64,000 bases of DNA. Source: Castellaniella sp. S9 (GTDB lineage: Bacteria; Pseudomonadota; Gammaproteobacteria; Burkholderiales; Burkholderiaceae_B). This document shows, one piece after another, positions 24,554 through 35,492 of this stretch. The first letter of the stretch is position 1, and each line of letters opens with the position of its first letter. The position numbers and the translations under genes were made by a program. Below the pieces are notes generated by a model, which had not been told where the DNA came from, did not search any database, and worked only from the letters and a program-made list of their open reading frames with translations. Where the stretch lies: the NCBI RefSeq assembly GCF_027257175.1, contig NZ_JAPFGD010000013.1, positions 31,158 to 95,157 on the forward strand, in the 5' to 3' direction.

Positions 24554-25849
24554 ATGATGGAAATTCCCAGCTCCGGCCTTCTCGCGTTCATCCTGTTCTT
24601 TCTTTTTCTCTTCGTCAATTTCCCGATATCCGTCTCCCTCGGTCTGGCGGGCGTATCCGTTTTTGCGCTCTACGAGCTGGCGCCGTTCCAGACCCTGCCC
24701 ATGATTTTCTCGGGGGCGATCAGCTCATTCGCACTGCTGGCCATCCCGCTGTTCATCATCGCCGGGAACATGCTGGCCAAGACAGGGGTCGCGAGCCGGC
24801 TGATCTATCTGGCGCAGGTGATCGTGGGCGGAGTCCCCGGCGGCCTGGCCATTACGGTGATCGTGGCGGGCGCCTTCCTCGGCGCGCTCAGTGGCTCCAA
24901 CGTCGCGGCCATCGCCGCCCTGGGATTCCTGATCGGGGCCATGCACAAGGTCGGCTATCCGATAGGCTTCGCCTGCGCGACGGTGGCGGCGGGCTGCACG
25001 TTCGGCGTGGTCATCCCCCCCAGCATCAACCTGATCCTGTACGGCGTCATTGCCAATGCGTCGATCCCAGCCTTGTTCGCCGCGGGCATCGGGCCCGGCC
25101 TGACGCTGGTGGTGGTGCTGTCCATCTACATCTATATCGTGGCCCGCTACAAGAAGTTCCCCATCGCTCAGGTTGAACGCAACTGGCCGATTTTCTGGCG
25201 CGCCCTGCGGGAGGCGTTCTGGGGGCTGATGGCGCCCGTGATCGTGCTCGGCGGCATCTATGGCGGCATCTTCACGGCCACGGAAGCGGCCGCCGTCATG
25301 GTCGCGTATGTCTTTCTGGTGGATCGTTTCGTATACAAGGAGATGAACTGGAAGGAATACCCATACATGATGCTGGGGTCGGGCATCACCACGGGCGTCG
25401 TGATGCTGATACTGGCCATGGCGTCGATCCTGTCTTATGTGCTGATGCTCGATGGTACGGCCCTGCTCGTGCGCGACTGGCTGGTTCAGGTCAGCGGCGG
25501 CAGCATGGTGATCATGCTTTTGCTGGTGAACATGATATTGATTTTCGCCGGCATGTTTCTCGATCCGGTGTCTGCCATTTATTTGCTGGTGCCGCTGTTT
25601 TTGCCGGCAATCCAGGCGGTTGGCGTGGACACCATTCATTTTGGGACGATCATGACCGTCAATCTGTCCATGGCGCACATTACGCCGCCAGTCGGCCTGG
25701 CCCTATATCTGGCATCCCAGATTGCCGATATTCCCTTCACCCAGGCGGCAAGAGCCGCCGTGCCCTTCGTGGTGTGCGAGGTGATCGTGCTGGCATTGGT
25801 CACCTTCATCCCCGATATTTCGCTGAGTTTCGTCGGCTGGTTGAGTTGA
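24554..25849 (+). CDS. TRAP transporter large permease (DctM family), system 2
   Basis: The protein has 431 residues and about 12 membrane segments. SSFALLAIPLFIIAGNMLA, ALSGSNVAAIAALGFL, VIPPSINLILYGVIAN and VNLSMAHITPPVGLALYLAS are standard DctM segments. Together with the preceding two genes it makes a complete second TRAP importer. It is followed after 9 bp by the amidase gene, which suggests that the imported compound, or an amide precursor of it, is hydrolysed by that enzyme. Confidence 0.92.
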   Translation: MMEIPSSGLLAFILFFLFLFVNFPISVSLGLAGVSVFALYELAPFQTLPMIFSGAISSFALLAIPLFIIAGNMLAKTGVASRLIYLAQVIVGGVPGGLAITVIVAGAFLGALSGSNVAAIAALGFLIGAMHKVGYPIGFACATVAAGCTFGVVIPPSINLILYGVIANASIPALFAAGIGPGLTLVVVLSIYIYIVARYKKFPIAQVERNWPIFWRALREAFWGLMAPVIVLGGIYGGIFTATEAAAVMVAYVFLVDRFVYKEMNWKEYPYMMLGSGITTGVVMLILAMASILSYVLMLDGTALLVRDWLVQVSGGSMVIMLLLVNMILIFAGMFLDPVSAIYLLVPLFLPAIQAVGVDTIHFGTIMTVNLSMAHITPPVGLALYLASQIADIPFTQAARAAVPFVVCEVIVLALVTFIPDISLSFVGWLS

Positions 25850-25858
25850 GGTGCTGGC

Positions 25859-27367
25859 ATGATTGAGAACGGGGTTTTCGAAGACGCGGATGCCGGCGTT
25901 GATATTGCATCCCTGCGAAGAGAGATGCTGGCCCGACGTTTGAGTTGCGTTCAACTCGTCGAGCGCTGTCTTGCGCGCATCGAGCGCTGGGATCGTCGTG
26001 GCCCGGCATTGGGAGCCATGCTGGCCGTCAATCCGCGCGCGCTGGAGATGGCTGCCGACTGCGATGCCGCATTGTCCAGGCCTGGGGCCTCGATCAGGCC
26101 GTTGCACGGGATTCCCGTCGTGCTGAAGGACAATATCGGCACCTGCGGCATGCCCACCACGGGCGGCTCCAAGTCGTTGGAAGGGTTCACGCCCACTAGG
26201 GACAGTACGCTGGCGCGCAGGCTGATCGACGCGGGAGCGATCATCCTGGGAAAGGCGAATCTGCACGAATTCGCACTCAGCGGACTCACCATCAGTTCGT
26301 TGGGCGGGCAGACTCGTAATCCCTACGATCTTACTCGCACGCCGGGCGGCTCCAGCGGCGGATCGGCGGTGGCGGTGGCCATGGGATTCTGCGCGGTGGC
26401 CCTGGGCACCGATACGGTGAATTCCATACGCTCGCCGGCATCCGCCACCGGACTGGTGGGGCTACGGCCCACGCGGGGCCTGGTCAGCCGGGCCGGCGTG
26501 CTGCCGGTATCGGACACGCAGGACGTGGCCGGCCCCATCGGGCGCTGTGTGGCGGATGTGGCATGTGTGATGGACGTGCTGGCGGGTTACGATCCCGACG
26601 ATCCGCTGACTGCCCGATCCGTGGGCAAGACGCCGCCGACGTATGTTGACGCGCTGGACGCAACAGCCTTGCGCGGCAAGCGGCTGGGCTTGCTGCGGGG
26701 GTTCCAGGGGACAGAGGCGCGGCATGCTGAAGTCAATCTGGCCGTGTCCAGGGCGGTTGAGGCGATGCGCGCCGGCGGCGCGGAAGTCGTGCCGCTTGAA
26801 GATCCGCAACTGGATGCGGACCGGCTTCTTCGCGAATACGATGTGCAGAAGTGGGAATTCAAGGCCCATTTCGAGCGATATTTGCACTCGCAGCCCGATG
26901 CGCCGCTGCGAAGCCTCGACGACCTCATCGAGGGCGGGCTGTTCCATCGCGAGTCTCTGGAAGCTTTCCTCATTCAGGCGCAAGACACCACCGATATCCA
27001 GCGCGACCCCGAGTATCTGGCCCGCTTGGTGGCAATCGAAGGTCTGCGTGATCGCGTGTTCGATCACATGGCGGCCCAACGCCTCGATGCACTGATCTAT
27101 CCTTTGCAGAAATGTCTGGTCGCGCCGATCGGCAGCAATGGCCAGCCCGAGCGCAATGGAATTTTGGCGGCCCTGACGGGGTTCCCAGCCTTGAATGTGC
27201 CGGCCGGATTTTCCGTGGCTACGCCGCAGGCTCCCGTGGGCGTGCCGATCGGCCTGGACATCATGGCGCGCCCGTTCGAGGAGTCGCTCCTGCTGGGGCT
27301 GGGTTATGCGTACGAGCAGTTGGCCGGATGCTATCGTCCACCCGAGCATGCGGGGTGGGAACCCTGA
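25859..27367 (+). CDS. Amidase-signature family hydrolase
   Basis: The protein has 502 residues and carries the Ser-cisSer-Lys triad of the amidase signature family: Lys90 in PVVLKDNIG, cis-Ser165 in TPGGSSGGSA and nucleophile Ser189 in GTDTVNSIRSPA. The consensus around the nucleophile is DTGGSIR; here the two glycines are Val-Asn, an unusual change next to the active site. It hydrolyses an amide or ester bond of unknown substrate. It is the last gene of the TRAP system 2 run. Its stop codon directly abuts the stop of the convergent SHMT-like gene. Confidence 0.88.
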   Translation: MIENGVFEDADAGVDIASLRREMLARRLSCVQLVERCLARIERWDRRGPALGAMLAVNPRALEMAADCDAALSRPGASIRPLHGIPVVLKDNIGTCGMPTTGGSKSLEGFTPTRDSTLARRLIDAGAIILGKANLHEFALSGLTISSLGGQTRNPYDLTRTPGGSSGGSAVAVAMGFCAVALGTDTVNSIRSPASATGLVGLRPTRGLVSRAGVLPVSDTQDVAGPIGRCVADVACVMDVLAGYDPDDPLTARSVGKTPPTYVDALDATALRGKRLGLLRGFQGTEARHAEVNLAVSRAVEAMRAGGAEVVPLEDPQLDADRLLREYDVQKWEFKAHFERYLHSQPDAPLRSLDDLIEGGLFHRESLEAFLIQAQDTTDIQRDPEYLARLVAIEGLRDRVFDHMAAQRLDALIYPLQKCLVAPIGSNGQPERNGILAALTGFPALNVPAGFSVATPQAPVGVPIGLDIMARPFEESLLLGLGYAYEQLAGCYRPPEHAGWEP

Positions 27368-28621
27368 TCACTCATAACAATACAGGCATCGCTTCAAACC
27401 GTCGTTGATGTTCTGCACCACATTGGCCAGGTCCGCGGTGGCACAGGATGGCTCGAAGTAGAGCCGGCTCAGACAGTCCGCCAGCATGTCCAGCGCTTGC
27501 GGGCTTATCCCTTGGCGAGTCACGACGTGCGTGCCCAAGCGGACTCCGCCGCGGTCCGGCCGGCCCGGCACCCGAGCGGTTCCTGTCAGGATGCCGACGG
27601 TCTCCGCCCGTGCGAGCAAGGCCCGGGCTTGCGCGGGCGTGTCCGTCTGAATCATCAGTTGGTGCGAGGATTGCGGGCCGGGGGCGGCCCCACCGCTGTT
27701 GAGGACGGGGACGCCGCGATCCCGCAATGCCCGATGGAGGCCGGCGGCATTCGCAACCGCCCTGCGCATGTAGCCGGACATGAAGCGGCCGGCCTCGTCC
27801 AGGGCGACAGACAGCCCTGCCAGGCGGCCCGCGTCGTAATTGGAGGTCCACCCCCCGACGAGATGGCGCTTCAGCCGTTCGTATGTCTCGGGATCGTGAC
27901 CGAGCAGCAGTCCGCCAGGCGGAGCGGACAGCGTTTTGTACGTCGACATGGTCATGATGTCGAATCCCATCTGCATGGGATTCTGGTAGAGACCGCCGGC
28001 GATCAGCCCCGCCACGTGCGAGGCGTCATACACCAGCAGCGCGCCGCATGCTCTGGCTGCCTGGATCGTCTGGTCGACGGTGTATGGGTCCAGCATGACG
28101 CTGGCGCCCAGCATCACGATGCGAGGCGCGTGCTGGAGGATGCTGCGTGCGGATGCGGCGTCGTCATACACGCCGTCGGTGAACGTCAGCGGCAGGTGCC
28201 GGCGCTGGAGCACGCCCAGCGTGCCCGATTCGTGATGACTGACATGGCCGCCGTCCGCGGCGTCGATGGCTGCCACCAGGTCGTTTGGTCTCGAGAAAGC
28301 GGCGTAGACGGCGGCGTTGGCGTACGTGCAGCTTTGCAGGCGGGCATCGGCCCATGCGCCGCCAAACAGCGCATTGAGCTGGCTTGAGACCAGTGTCTCT
28401 AGTGCGGAGATCTCGTCGGTGCCCGGCTGTTGCTTGTGATAGGCATCGCCCATGGCCGGCATCAAGCCCATGGAGTTGGCGAGCGCCTCCCGCACCCGCG
28501 GCGACAGCATGCAGGCGCCCGCATAGAGCTGAATGCTGCGCGCCATGCGCGCCTCATGTTGGCGCAGGAGGGCCAGCGCGGCAGGCATGGGCGGGGTTTC
28601 AGACGGGGAGGTGGCTTTCAT
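27368..28621 (-). CDS. Divergent serine hydroxymethyltransferase-like PLP enzyme
   Basis: The protein has 417 residues and the fold-type I architecture of GlyA. The cofactor region is clear: VYDASHVAGLIAGGLYQNP (Asp199, His202) and MSTYKTLSAPPGG with the PLP lysine at 229. True SHMT has THKTLxGPRGG; here the His before the Lys is Tyr228 and the Arg is Pro235. The Glu/Tyr region that binds the folate-linked substrate (KYAEGYPGKRYYGG in GlyA) is replaced by MGDAYHKQQPGTDE. A different aldol or transaldol reaction on glycine- or alanine-like substrates is therefore likely. It is the last gene of the gcl operon, 10 bp after pyruvate kinase. ATG 28621 is the start; the longer frame overlaps pyruvate kinase. 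Confidence 0.8.
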   Translation of the reverse strand: MKATSPSETPPMPAALALLRQHEARMARSIQLYAGACMLSPRVREALANSMGLMPAMGDAYHKQQPGTDEISALETLVSSQLNALFGGAWADARLQSCTYANAAVYAAFSRPNDLVAAIDAADGGHVSHHESGTLGVLQRRHLPLTFTDGVYDDAASARSILQHAPRIVMLGASVMLDPYTVDQTIQAARACGALLVYDASHVAGLIAGGLYQNPMQMGFDIMTMSTYKTLSAPPGGLLLGHDPETYERLKRHLVGGWTSNYDAGRLAGLSVALDEAGRFMSGYMRRAVANAAGLHRALRDRGVPVLNSGGAAPGPQSSHQLMIQTDTPAQARALLARAETVGILTGTARVPGRPDRGGVRLGTHVVTRQGISPQALDMLADCLSRLYFEPSCATADLANVVQNINDGLKRCLYCYE

Positions 28622-28631
28622 GCCCGGCGGA

Positions 28632-30074
28632 TCAGGACGGCGCCGCCGAGGCGGGGACCGGCACCTGGGCGATGTGCAGCAGATTGGTGCTGCCGCTGTG
28701 CCCGAACGGCAGGCCGGCGACCACGATGACCGTATCGCCGGCGGAAGCGAGGCCCGCCTGGCGGGCGGCATCGGTTGCGCGGGCGATCATTTCGCTGGCC
28801 TCCTGCAGTTGCGCCGGAAAATGCATGGGATGAACGCCCCAGGCCAGGGCCAGCCGGCGGGCGACGTTCGCATCGGGCGTCAAGGCCAGGATGGGCGTGG
28901 AGGGGCGCTCACGGCTGGCGCGCAGGGCGCTGAAGCCCGAGGCCGTGTAGGCGATGGTGGCGGCGGGTTCCAGCAGGCCCGCGACGCGACGCAGCGCGCA
29001 GCAGATGGCGTCCGGGACGTTGGCGGCCGCCGGGCTGTGGCTGGCCTCGAGGCCGGTGCGCCATGAGGGGTCCTGCTCGACCTCGTGGATGATGTGCTGC
29101 ATGATGCTGACGGCCTCGACGGGGTATTGCCCCGAGGCCGATTCGGCCGACAGCATCACCGCATCGGCGCCGCTGTAGACCGCGGTGGCGACGTCCGAGG
29201 CCTCGGCGCGGGTGGGCACCGGGGCGCCGACCATGGATTCCAGCATCTGGGTGGCAACCACCACCGGCTTGCCGGCGGCGCGTGCGCGCCGCACGATGCG
29301 CTGCTGCAGGATCGGCACCCGTTGGGGTGGCAGCTCCACGCCGAGGTCGCCGCGCGCGACCATGAGGCCGTCGGCGCGCTCGATGATGGCGTCCAGGTGC
29401 TCGATGGCCGACGGCTTTTCGAGCTTGGCCATGATCCAGGCGCGGTCGCCGACGAGGGCGCGTGCCTCGTCGATGTCCTCGGGCCGTTGCACGAACGACA
29501 GCGCAACCCAGTCCACGCCCAGCGACAGGCCGAAGGCGAGATCCTCGCGGTCCTTGGCCGTCAGGGGTGAAATCGGCAGGATCACGCCCGGCACGTTGAC
29601 GCCCTTCCGGTCGGACAGGGCGCCGCCCACCATCACGGTGGTTTCCGCGTAGTCCGTGCCGTGGCGCTCGACGCGCAGGCGCAGCTTGCCGTCGTCGAGC
29701 AGCAGGTCGGTGCCCGACTCCATGGCGTCGAAGATCTCGGGGTGCGGCAGGCTCGCGCGGGTTTCGTCGCCATCGGCCGGATCGAGGTCCAGGCGAAAGG
29801 AGGCGCCCGCCTGCAGGATGGTCTTGCCGCCGGCGATGCGGCCGATGCGCAGCTTGGGCCCTTGCAGGTCCATGAGGATGCCGATGGGGCGGCCGAGCGC
29901 CTGTTCGATCTCGCGGATGGCCTGGTGGCGCGCGGCGTGGTCCTCATGGGTGCCGTGGCTGAAGTTGAGGCGGAACACGTCGGCGCCCGCCTGCACCAGG
30001 GCCTGGATCCGTTCGGGCGAGGAGCTTGCCGGTCCGAGGGTGGCCAGGATGCGGGCGCGGCGCGGCGTGTTCAC
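28632..30074 (-). CDS. pyk: Pyruvate kinase
   Basis: The protein has 480 residues and makes pyruvate and ATP from PEP and ADP. Diagnostic segments are RILATLGPASSSPERI, FRLNFSHGTHEDH, MAKLEKPSAIEHLD with the catalytic Lys, VARGDLGVELPPQRVP and ATQMLESMVGAPVPTRAEASDVA. It is full length, including the C-terminal allosteric domain. The start is GTG at 30074, whose GTGA overlaps the stop of the upstream GlcG-like gene. Being inside the gcl-hyi-glxR-glycerate kinase operon, it is probably an isoenzyme dedicated to glyoxylate/glycerate catabolism rather than central glycolysis. Confidence 0.93.
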   Translation of the reverse strand: MNTPRRARILATLGPASSSPERIQALVQAGADVFRLNFSHGTHEDHAARHQAIREIEQALGRPIGILMDLQGPKLRIGRIAGGKTILQAGASFRLDLDPADGDETRASLPHPEIFDAMESGTDLLLDDGKLRLRVERHGTDYAETTVMVGGALSDRKGVNVPGVILPISPLTAKDREDLAFGLSLGVDWVALSFVQRPEDIDEARALVGDRAWIMAKLEKPSAIEHLDAIIERADGLMVARGDLGVELPPQRVPILQQRIVRRARAAGKPVVVATQMLESMVGAPVPTRAEASDVATAVYSGADAVMLSAESASGQYPVEAVSIMQHIIHEVEQDPSWRTGLEASHSPAAANVPDAICCALRRVAGLLEPAATIAYTASGFSALRASRERPSTPILALTPDANVARRLALAWGVHPMHFPAQLQEASEMIARATDAARQAGLASAGDTVIVVAGLPFGHSGSTNLLHIAQVPVPASAAPS

Positions 30075-30484
30075 GCCGGCGCCCCGCCGTCCAATGCCGC
30101 GATGCCGGCGCGCGCCGCCTGCGCGTCCTGCGCGGCCTTGACGCCCGATACGCCCACGGCGCCGATGACGCGGCCGTCGTGCAGGATCGGCTCGCCGCCC
30201 TCCAGCGGCATCACCGGCATGGACAGCGCCGCGATGCGGCCCTGGTTGACCATGTCCTCGTAGACCTTGCTGGGCTTGCCGCTGACCACGCAGGTGCGGG
30301 CCTTGCCGGGCGCCACGTCGGCGCTCATGGGGGGTGCGCCGTCCATGCGCTGCAGCCACAGCAGGTGGCCGCTGGCATCGCACACGGCGATGGAGACCGC
30401 CCAGCCGTTGGCCAAAGCCTCGGCCTGCGCGGCCGCGCCGATGCGTTGGGCATCCTCCAGTGTCAGCACTCGAATCGTCTTCAT
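30071..30484 (-). CDS. GlcG/HbpS-family protein (second copy)
   Basis: The protein has 137 residues and the same family segments as the paralogue at 16057-16464: CDASGHLLWLQRMDGA, VAPGKARTCVVSGKPS and GRVIGAVGVSGVKAAQD. It is encoded between glycerate kinase and pyruvate kinase, translationally coupled to the latter through a 4-bp GTGA overlap. The function is not established. Its recurrence in both glycolate and glyoxylate operons supports a shared accessory role in C2 metabolism. Confidence 0.87.
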   Translation of the reverse strand: MKTIRVLTLEDAQRIGAAAQAEALANGWAVSIAVCDASGHLLWLQRMDGAPPMSADVAPGKARTCVVSGKPSKVYEDMVNQGRIAALSMPVMPLEGGEPILHDGRVIGAVGVSGVKAAQDAQAARAGIAALDGGAPA

Positions 30485-30518
30485 GGAGCCTCCTAAGCTG
30501 ATGCGCCGCCCGGCCGGT

Positions 30519-31781
30519 TCAAAGGACCAGGATGGCGCGGAAGTCGTTTACGTTGGTGAGGGTGGGGCCGGTGACCAGCGAGTCGCCCAGCCGTTCGAAG
30601 AATCCGTGCCCGTCGTTGTCGTCCAGACGGGCGCGCGGCGGCATGCCCAGTGCCCAGGCGCGCGCCAGCGTATCGGGCCCGATCAGCGCGCCGGCGATCT
30701 CCTCCTGGCCGTCGACGCCGTCGGTGTCGCCCGCCAGCGCATGGACATCCGGGGCGCCGTCCAGGGTGAGGGCAAGGGACAGCAGGAACTCAACGTTGCG
30801 TCCGCCGCGCCCGTTGCCGCGTATCGTGACGGTGGTTTCGCCGCCGGACAGCAGGACGCAGGGCGGTGGCGCGGGCTGGCGGTGGGCGCGAACCTGCAGG
30901 GCGATGCCGCCCAGGACCTTGCCCACGTCGCGCGCCTCGCCCTCGATGCGGTCGCCCAACAGCACCGGCGCGACGCCCGCCTCGCGGGCGACCGCGGCGG
31001 CGGCTTCGAGGGCCATCTGCGGTGTCGCGATGAAGTGGGTTTCTACTTTAGATAGCCGCGGATCGCCGGGCTTGATGGTTTCCCCCCCGCCGGATTCCAG
31101 CAGGGCCCGGGCGGCCGGCGGCAGGCCGATGCCGTAGCGGCGCACGATGTCCAGGGCGTCCGCGCAGGTGCTGGGGTCGGCGACGGTGGGGCCCGAGGCG
31201 ATGTCGGCCGCCTGGTCGCCGGGCACGTCCGAGATCAGCAGGTTCACCACGCGGGCGGGCGCGCAGGCGGCGGCCAGGCGGCCGCCCTTGATGGCCGACA
31301 GGTGCCGGCGCACGCAATTCATTTCGGAGATCGTGGCCCCGGACTTCAGCAGGGCGCGGTTGATGTCCTGCTTGGCCTGCAGGTCGATGCCTTCGGCGGG
31401 CATGGGCAGCAGCGACGATCCGCCGCCCGAGATCAGGCAGACCACCAGATCGTCGGCCGTCAGCCCCGCGACCTGCTCGAAGAGCCGGCGCGCCGCGACG
31501 GAGCCGGCCTCGTCGGGCACCGGATGGGCGGCCTCGATGATTTCAATGCGTTCGCAGGGCACCGCATAGCCGTAGCGTGTGACCACCAGGCCCTCGAGAG
31601 GGCCGGGCCAGTGGCGCTCGAAAGCCTGCGCCATCGCGGCCGACGCCTTGCCGGCGCCGATGACGATGGTGCGGCCGGCGGGCGGCGCGGGCAGGAATCG
31701 AGCGATGCAGTGCTCAGGCTGGGCCGCCTGCACGGCGGCGGAAAACAGGCGGGTGAGAAGGTCGCGGGGCGTCGAGGTCAT
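30519..31781 (-). CDS. Glycerate 2-kinase (MOFRL family)
   Basis: The protein has 420 residues of the GckA/TtuD family that phosphorylates D-glycerate to 2-phosphoglycerate; older entries call it hydroxypyruvate reductase. Visible signs: VIGAGKASAAMAQAFE, the glycine-rich SGGGSSLLPMP, SDVPGDQAADIASGPT and, in the C-terminal MOFRL domain, LSGGETTVTIRGNGRGGRN and ALAGDTDGVDG. It follows glxR by 62 bp and uses the glycerate made there. ATG 31781 is preferred to the longer frame, which reaches into glxR. Confidence 0.9.
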   Translation of the reverse strand: MTSTPRDLLTRLFSAAVQAAQPEHCIARFLPAPPAGRTIVIGAGKASAAMAQAFERHWPGPLEGLVVTRYGYAVPCERIEIIEAAHPVPDEAGSVAARRLFEQVAGLTADDLVVCLISGGGSSLLPMPAEGIDLQAKQDINRALLKSGATISEMNCVRRHLSAIKGGRLAAACAPARVVNLLISDVPGDQAADIASGPTVADPSTCADALDIVRRYGIGLPPAARALLESGGGETIKPGDPRLSKVETHFIATPQMALEAAAAVAREAGVAPVLLGDRIEGEARDVGKVLGGIALQVRAHRQPAPPPCVLLSGGETTVTIRGNGRGGRNVEFLLSLALTLDGAPDVHALAGDTDGVDGQEEIAGALIGPDTLARAWALGMPPRARLDDNDGHGFFERLGDSLVTGPTLTNVNDFRAILVL

Positions 31782-31843
31782 GGATGCGTGGGCCGAGGTC
31801 GGACAAAGCGCGGCGGGTCCGCCCCGCCGCGTAGGGGGACAGC

Positions 31844-32728
31844 TTACTGTCCAATCTCGAAATTTGCCATGATTTCCAATGCGCGCACCATGCCCGAGTG
31901 GTCCCATGCGGCGCCGTCGTGGGCCGCGCAGGCGTTGAAGAGCTCCTGGGCGACGGCCGTGCTGGGCAGCGACACGCCGAGCTGTCGGGCCGTCGAGAGG
32001 GCCAGGTTGAGATCCTTTTGATGCAGTTCGACGCGAAAACCCGGATCGAAGCTGCGCTTGATCATGCGCTCGCCATGCACCTCGAGGATGCGTGAGCTGG
32101 CAAAGCCGCCCATCAGCGCCTGGCGCACCTTGGCCGGGTCCGCGCCGGCCTTGGACGCCAGCACCAGGGCCTCGCCCACCGCCTCGATGGTCAGGGCCAC
32201 GATGATCTGGTTGGCGACCTTGGTCGTCTGTCCGTCGCCGTTGCCGCCGACCAGCGTCACGTTCTTGCCCATCAGGTCGAACAGCGGCTTGACGGTGTCG
32301 AAGGTCGCCTGCCGGCCGCCGACCATGATGGTCAGGCTGGCGGCCTTGGCGCCCACCTCGCCGCCCGAGACCGGGGCATCCAGGTATTCGCAGCCCAGCG
32401 CATTGATGCGCGCGGCGAAATCCTTGGTCGCCACGGGCGAGATCGAGCTCATGTCGACGACGATCTTGCCCGGCGACAGGCCGGCCGCGACGCCTTGTTC
32501 GCCGAACAGCACGGCCTCGACATCGGGCGTATCGGGCACCATCAAGATGATGATGTCGGAGGCGGCGGCCACGTCGGCGCCGCTGGCCGCGGCGCGCGCG
32601 CCCGCATCCAGCAGGCTTTGCGGCACCTTGCTGCGGGTCTGGACGGTGAGGGCGTGACCGCCGGCAATGAGGTTGGCGGCCATGGGGGTGCCCATGATGC
32701 CCAGTCCGATGAAACCGATATTGGCCAT
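31844..32728 (-). CDS. glxR: 2-hydroxy-3-oxopropionate (tartronate semialdehyde) reductase
   Basis: The protein has 294 residues of the beta-hydroxyacid dehydrogenase family: NAD(P) motif GFIGLGIMGTPMAANL at the N-terminus, substrate loop LDAPVSGGEVGAKAASL, and the catalytic Lys in GDGQTTKVANQI. It reduces tartronate semialdehyde to D-glycerate. Gene order gcl-hyi-glxR matches the glyoxylate operon of E. coli and relatives, which makes the specific assignment firm. ATG 32728 is the natural start since the nucleotide-binding strand follows at once. Confidence 0.93.
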   Translation of the reverse strand: MANIGFIGLGIMGTPMAANLIAGGHALTVQTRSKVPQSLLDAGARAAASGADVAAASDIIILMVPDTPDVEAVLFGEQGVAAGLSPGKIVVDMSSISPVATKDFAARINALGCEYLDAPVSGGEVGAKAASLTIMVGGRQATFDTVKPLFDLMGKNVTLVGGNGDGQTTKVANQIIVALTIEAVGEALVLASKAGADPAKVRQALMGGFASSRILEVHGERMIKRSFDPGFRVELHQKDLNLALSTARQLGVSLPSTAVAQELFNACAAHDGAAWDHSGMVRALEIMANFEIGQ

Positions 32729-32783
32729 GTGTCGTGCTCCTTTGAGAGTTCCGGTGATGAAGATCGCGTATCCGGGCCCGCGC

Positions 32784-33563
32784 TCAGGCACCCATGGCCT
32801 GGATCCAGCCCAGGCCCTCCCGGGTGTCGCCGGCCGGCTTGTATTCGCAGCCGATCCAGCCCTGGTATCCGGCGCGGTCGATGTGGCGCAGCAGCCAGGG
32901 GTAGTGGATCTCGCCGGTGCCGGGCTCGTTGCGCCCGGGGTTGTCGGCCAGCTGGATGTGGCCGATGCGGTCGAGGTGGCGGCTGATCGTGGCCGCCAGT
33001 TCGCCTTCCATGCGCTGCGCGTGGTAGATGTCGTACTGGATCAGCAGATTGGGCGAACCCACCTCGTCGAGGATGGCCGCCGCCTGGTCGCTGCGGTTGA
33101 GGAAGAAAGCGGGGATGTCATACGTGTTGATGGGCTCGATCAGCAGCCGGATGCCGGCGTCGGCCAGGCGCGGCGCCGCATGGCGCAGGTTCTCGACGAA
33201 GGTCCGGTGCGCCTGCGCGGCGTCCACGCCGTCGGGCAGCTTGCCCGCGAGGCAGTTGACCTGGGGGCAGCCCAGGGCCGTGGCGTATTCGATGGCGCGA
33301 TCCACGCCCGCCCGGAACTCATCGTCGCGGCCCGGGTGGCAGGCGATGCCGCGCTCGCCGCTGTCCCAGTCGCCGGCGGGCAGGTTGTGCAGCACCTGGA
33401 CCAGGCCGTTGTCCTTCAGGCGGTCGGCCAGGACTTGCTTGTCGTAGGCGTAGGGGAACAGGTATTCCACGCCTTTGAAGCCCGCCTGGGCGGCGGCCTG
33501 GAAGCGATCGAGGAAATCGAGCTCGGGAAAGAGCATCGACAGGTTGGCGGCGAATCTAGGCAT
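32784..33563 (-). CDS. hyi: Hydroxypyruvate isomerase
   Basis: The protein has 259 residues and a TIM barrel of the xylose-isomerase-like superfamily. Segments typical of Hyi are RFAANLSMLFPELDFLDRF at the N-terminus, GFKGVEYLFPYAYD, and IEPINTYDIPAFFLN with a metal-binding Glu. It interconverts hydroxypyruvate and tartronate semialdehyde. It is encoded 44 bp after gcl, and its product enters the glxR step. It would also recover hydroxypyruvate produced by the serine-glyoxylate aminotransferase at 16.5 kb. Confidence 0.93.
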   Translation of the reverse strand: MPRFAANLSMLFPELDFLDRFQAAAQAGFKGVEYLFPYAYDKQVLADRLKDNGLVQVLHNLPAGDWDSGERGIACHPGRDDEFRAGVDRAIEYATALGCPQVNCLAGKLPDGVDAAQAHRTFVENLRHAAPRLADAGIRLLIEPINTYDIPAFFLNRSDQAAAILDEVGSPNLLIQYDIYHAQRMEGELAATISRHLDRIGHIQLADNPGRNEPGTGEIHYPWLLRHIDRAGYQGWIGCEYKPAGDTREGLGWIQAMGA

Positions 33564-33607
33564 GAGCGGCTCCGGTATTCTTCACGTTTCAAACAATTGA
33601 CAGGATA

Positions 33608-35389
<1,782 letters not shown>

Positions 35390-35492
35390 GAGTGCTCCTT
35401 TGATCGATTGGACGTTCGCGGAAATCCCCGCGTTCGATCCAGGATAGGGAAAAGGGCGGCGTGCAGGAATCCAAGCTTTGCTCGTTTCTATC

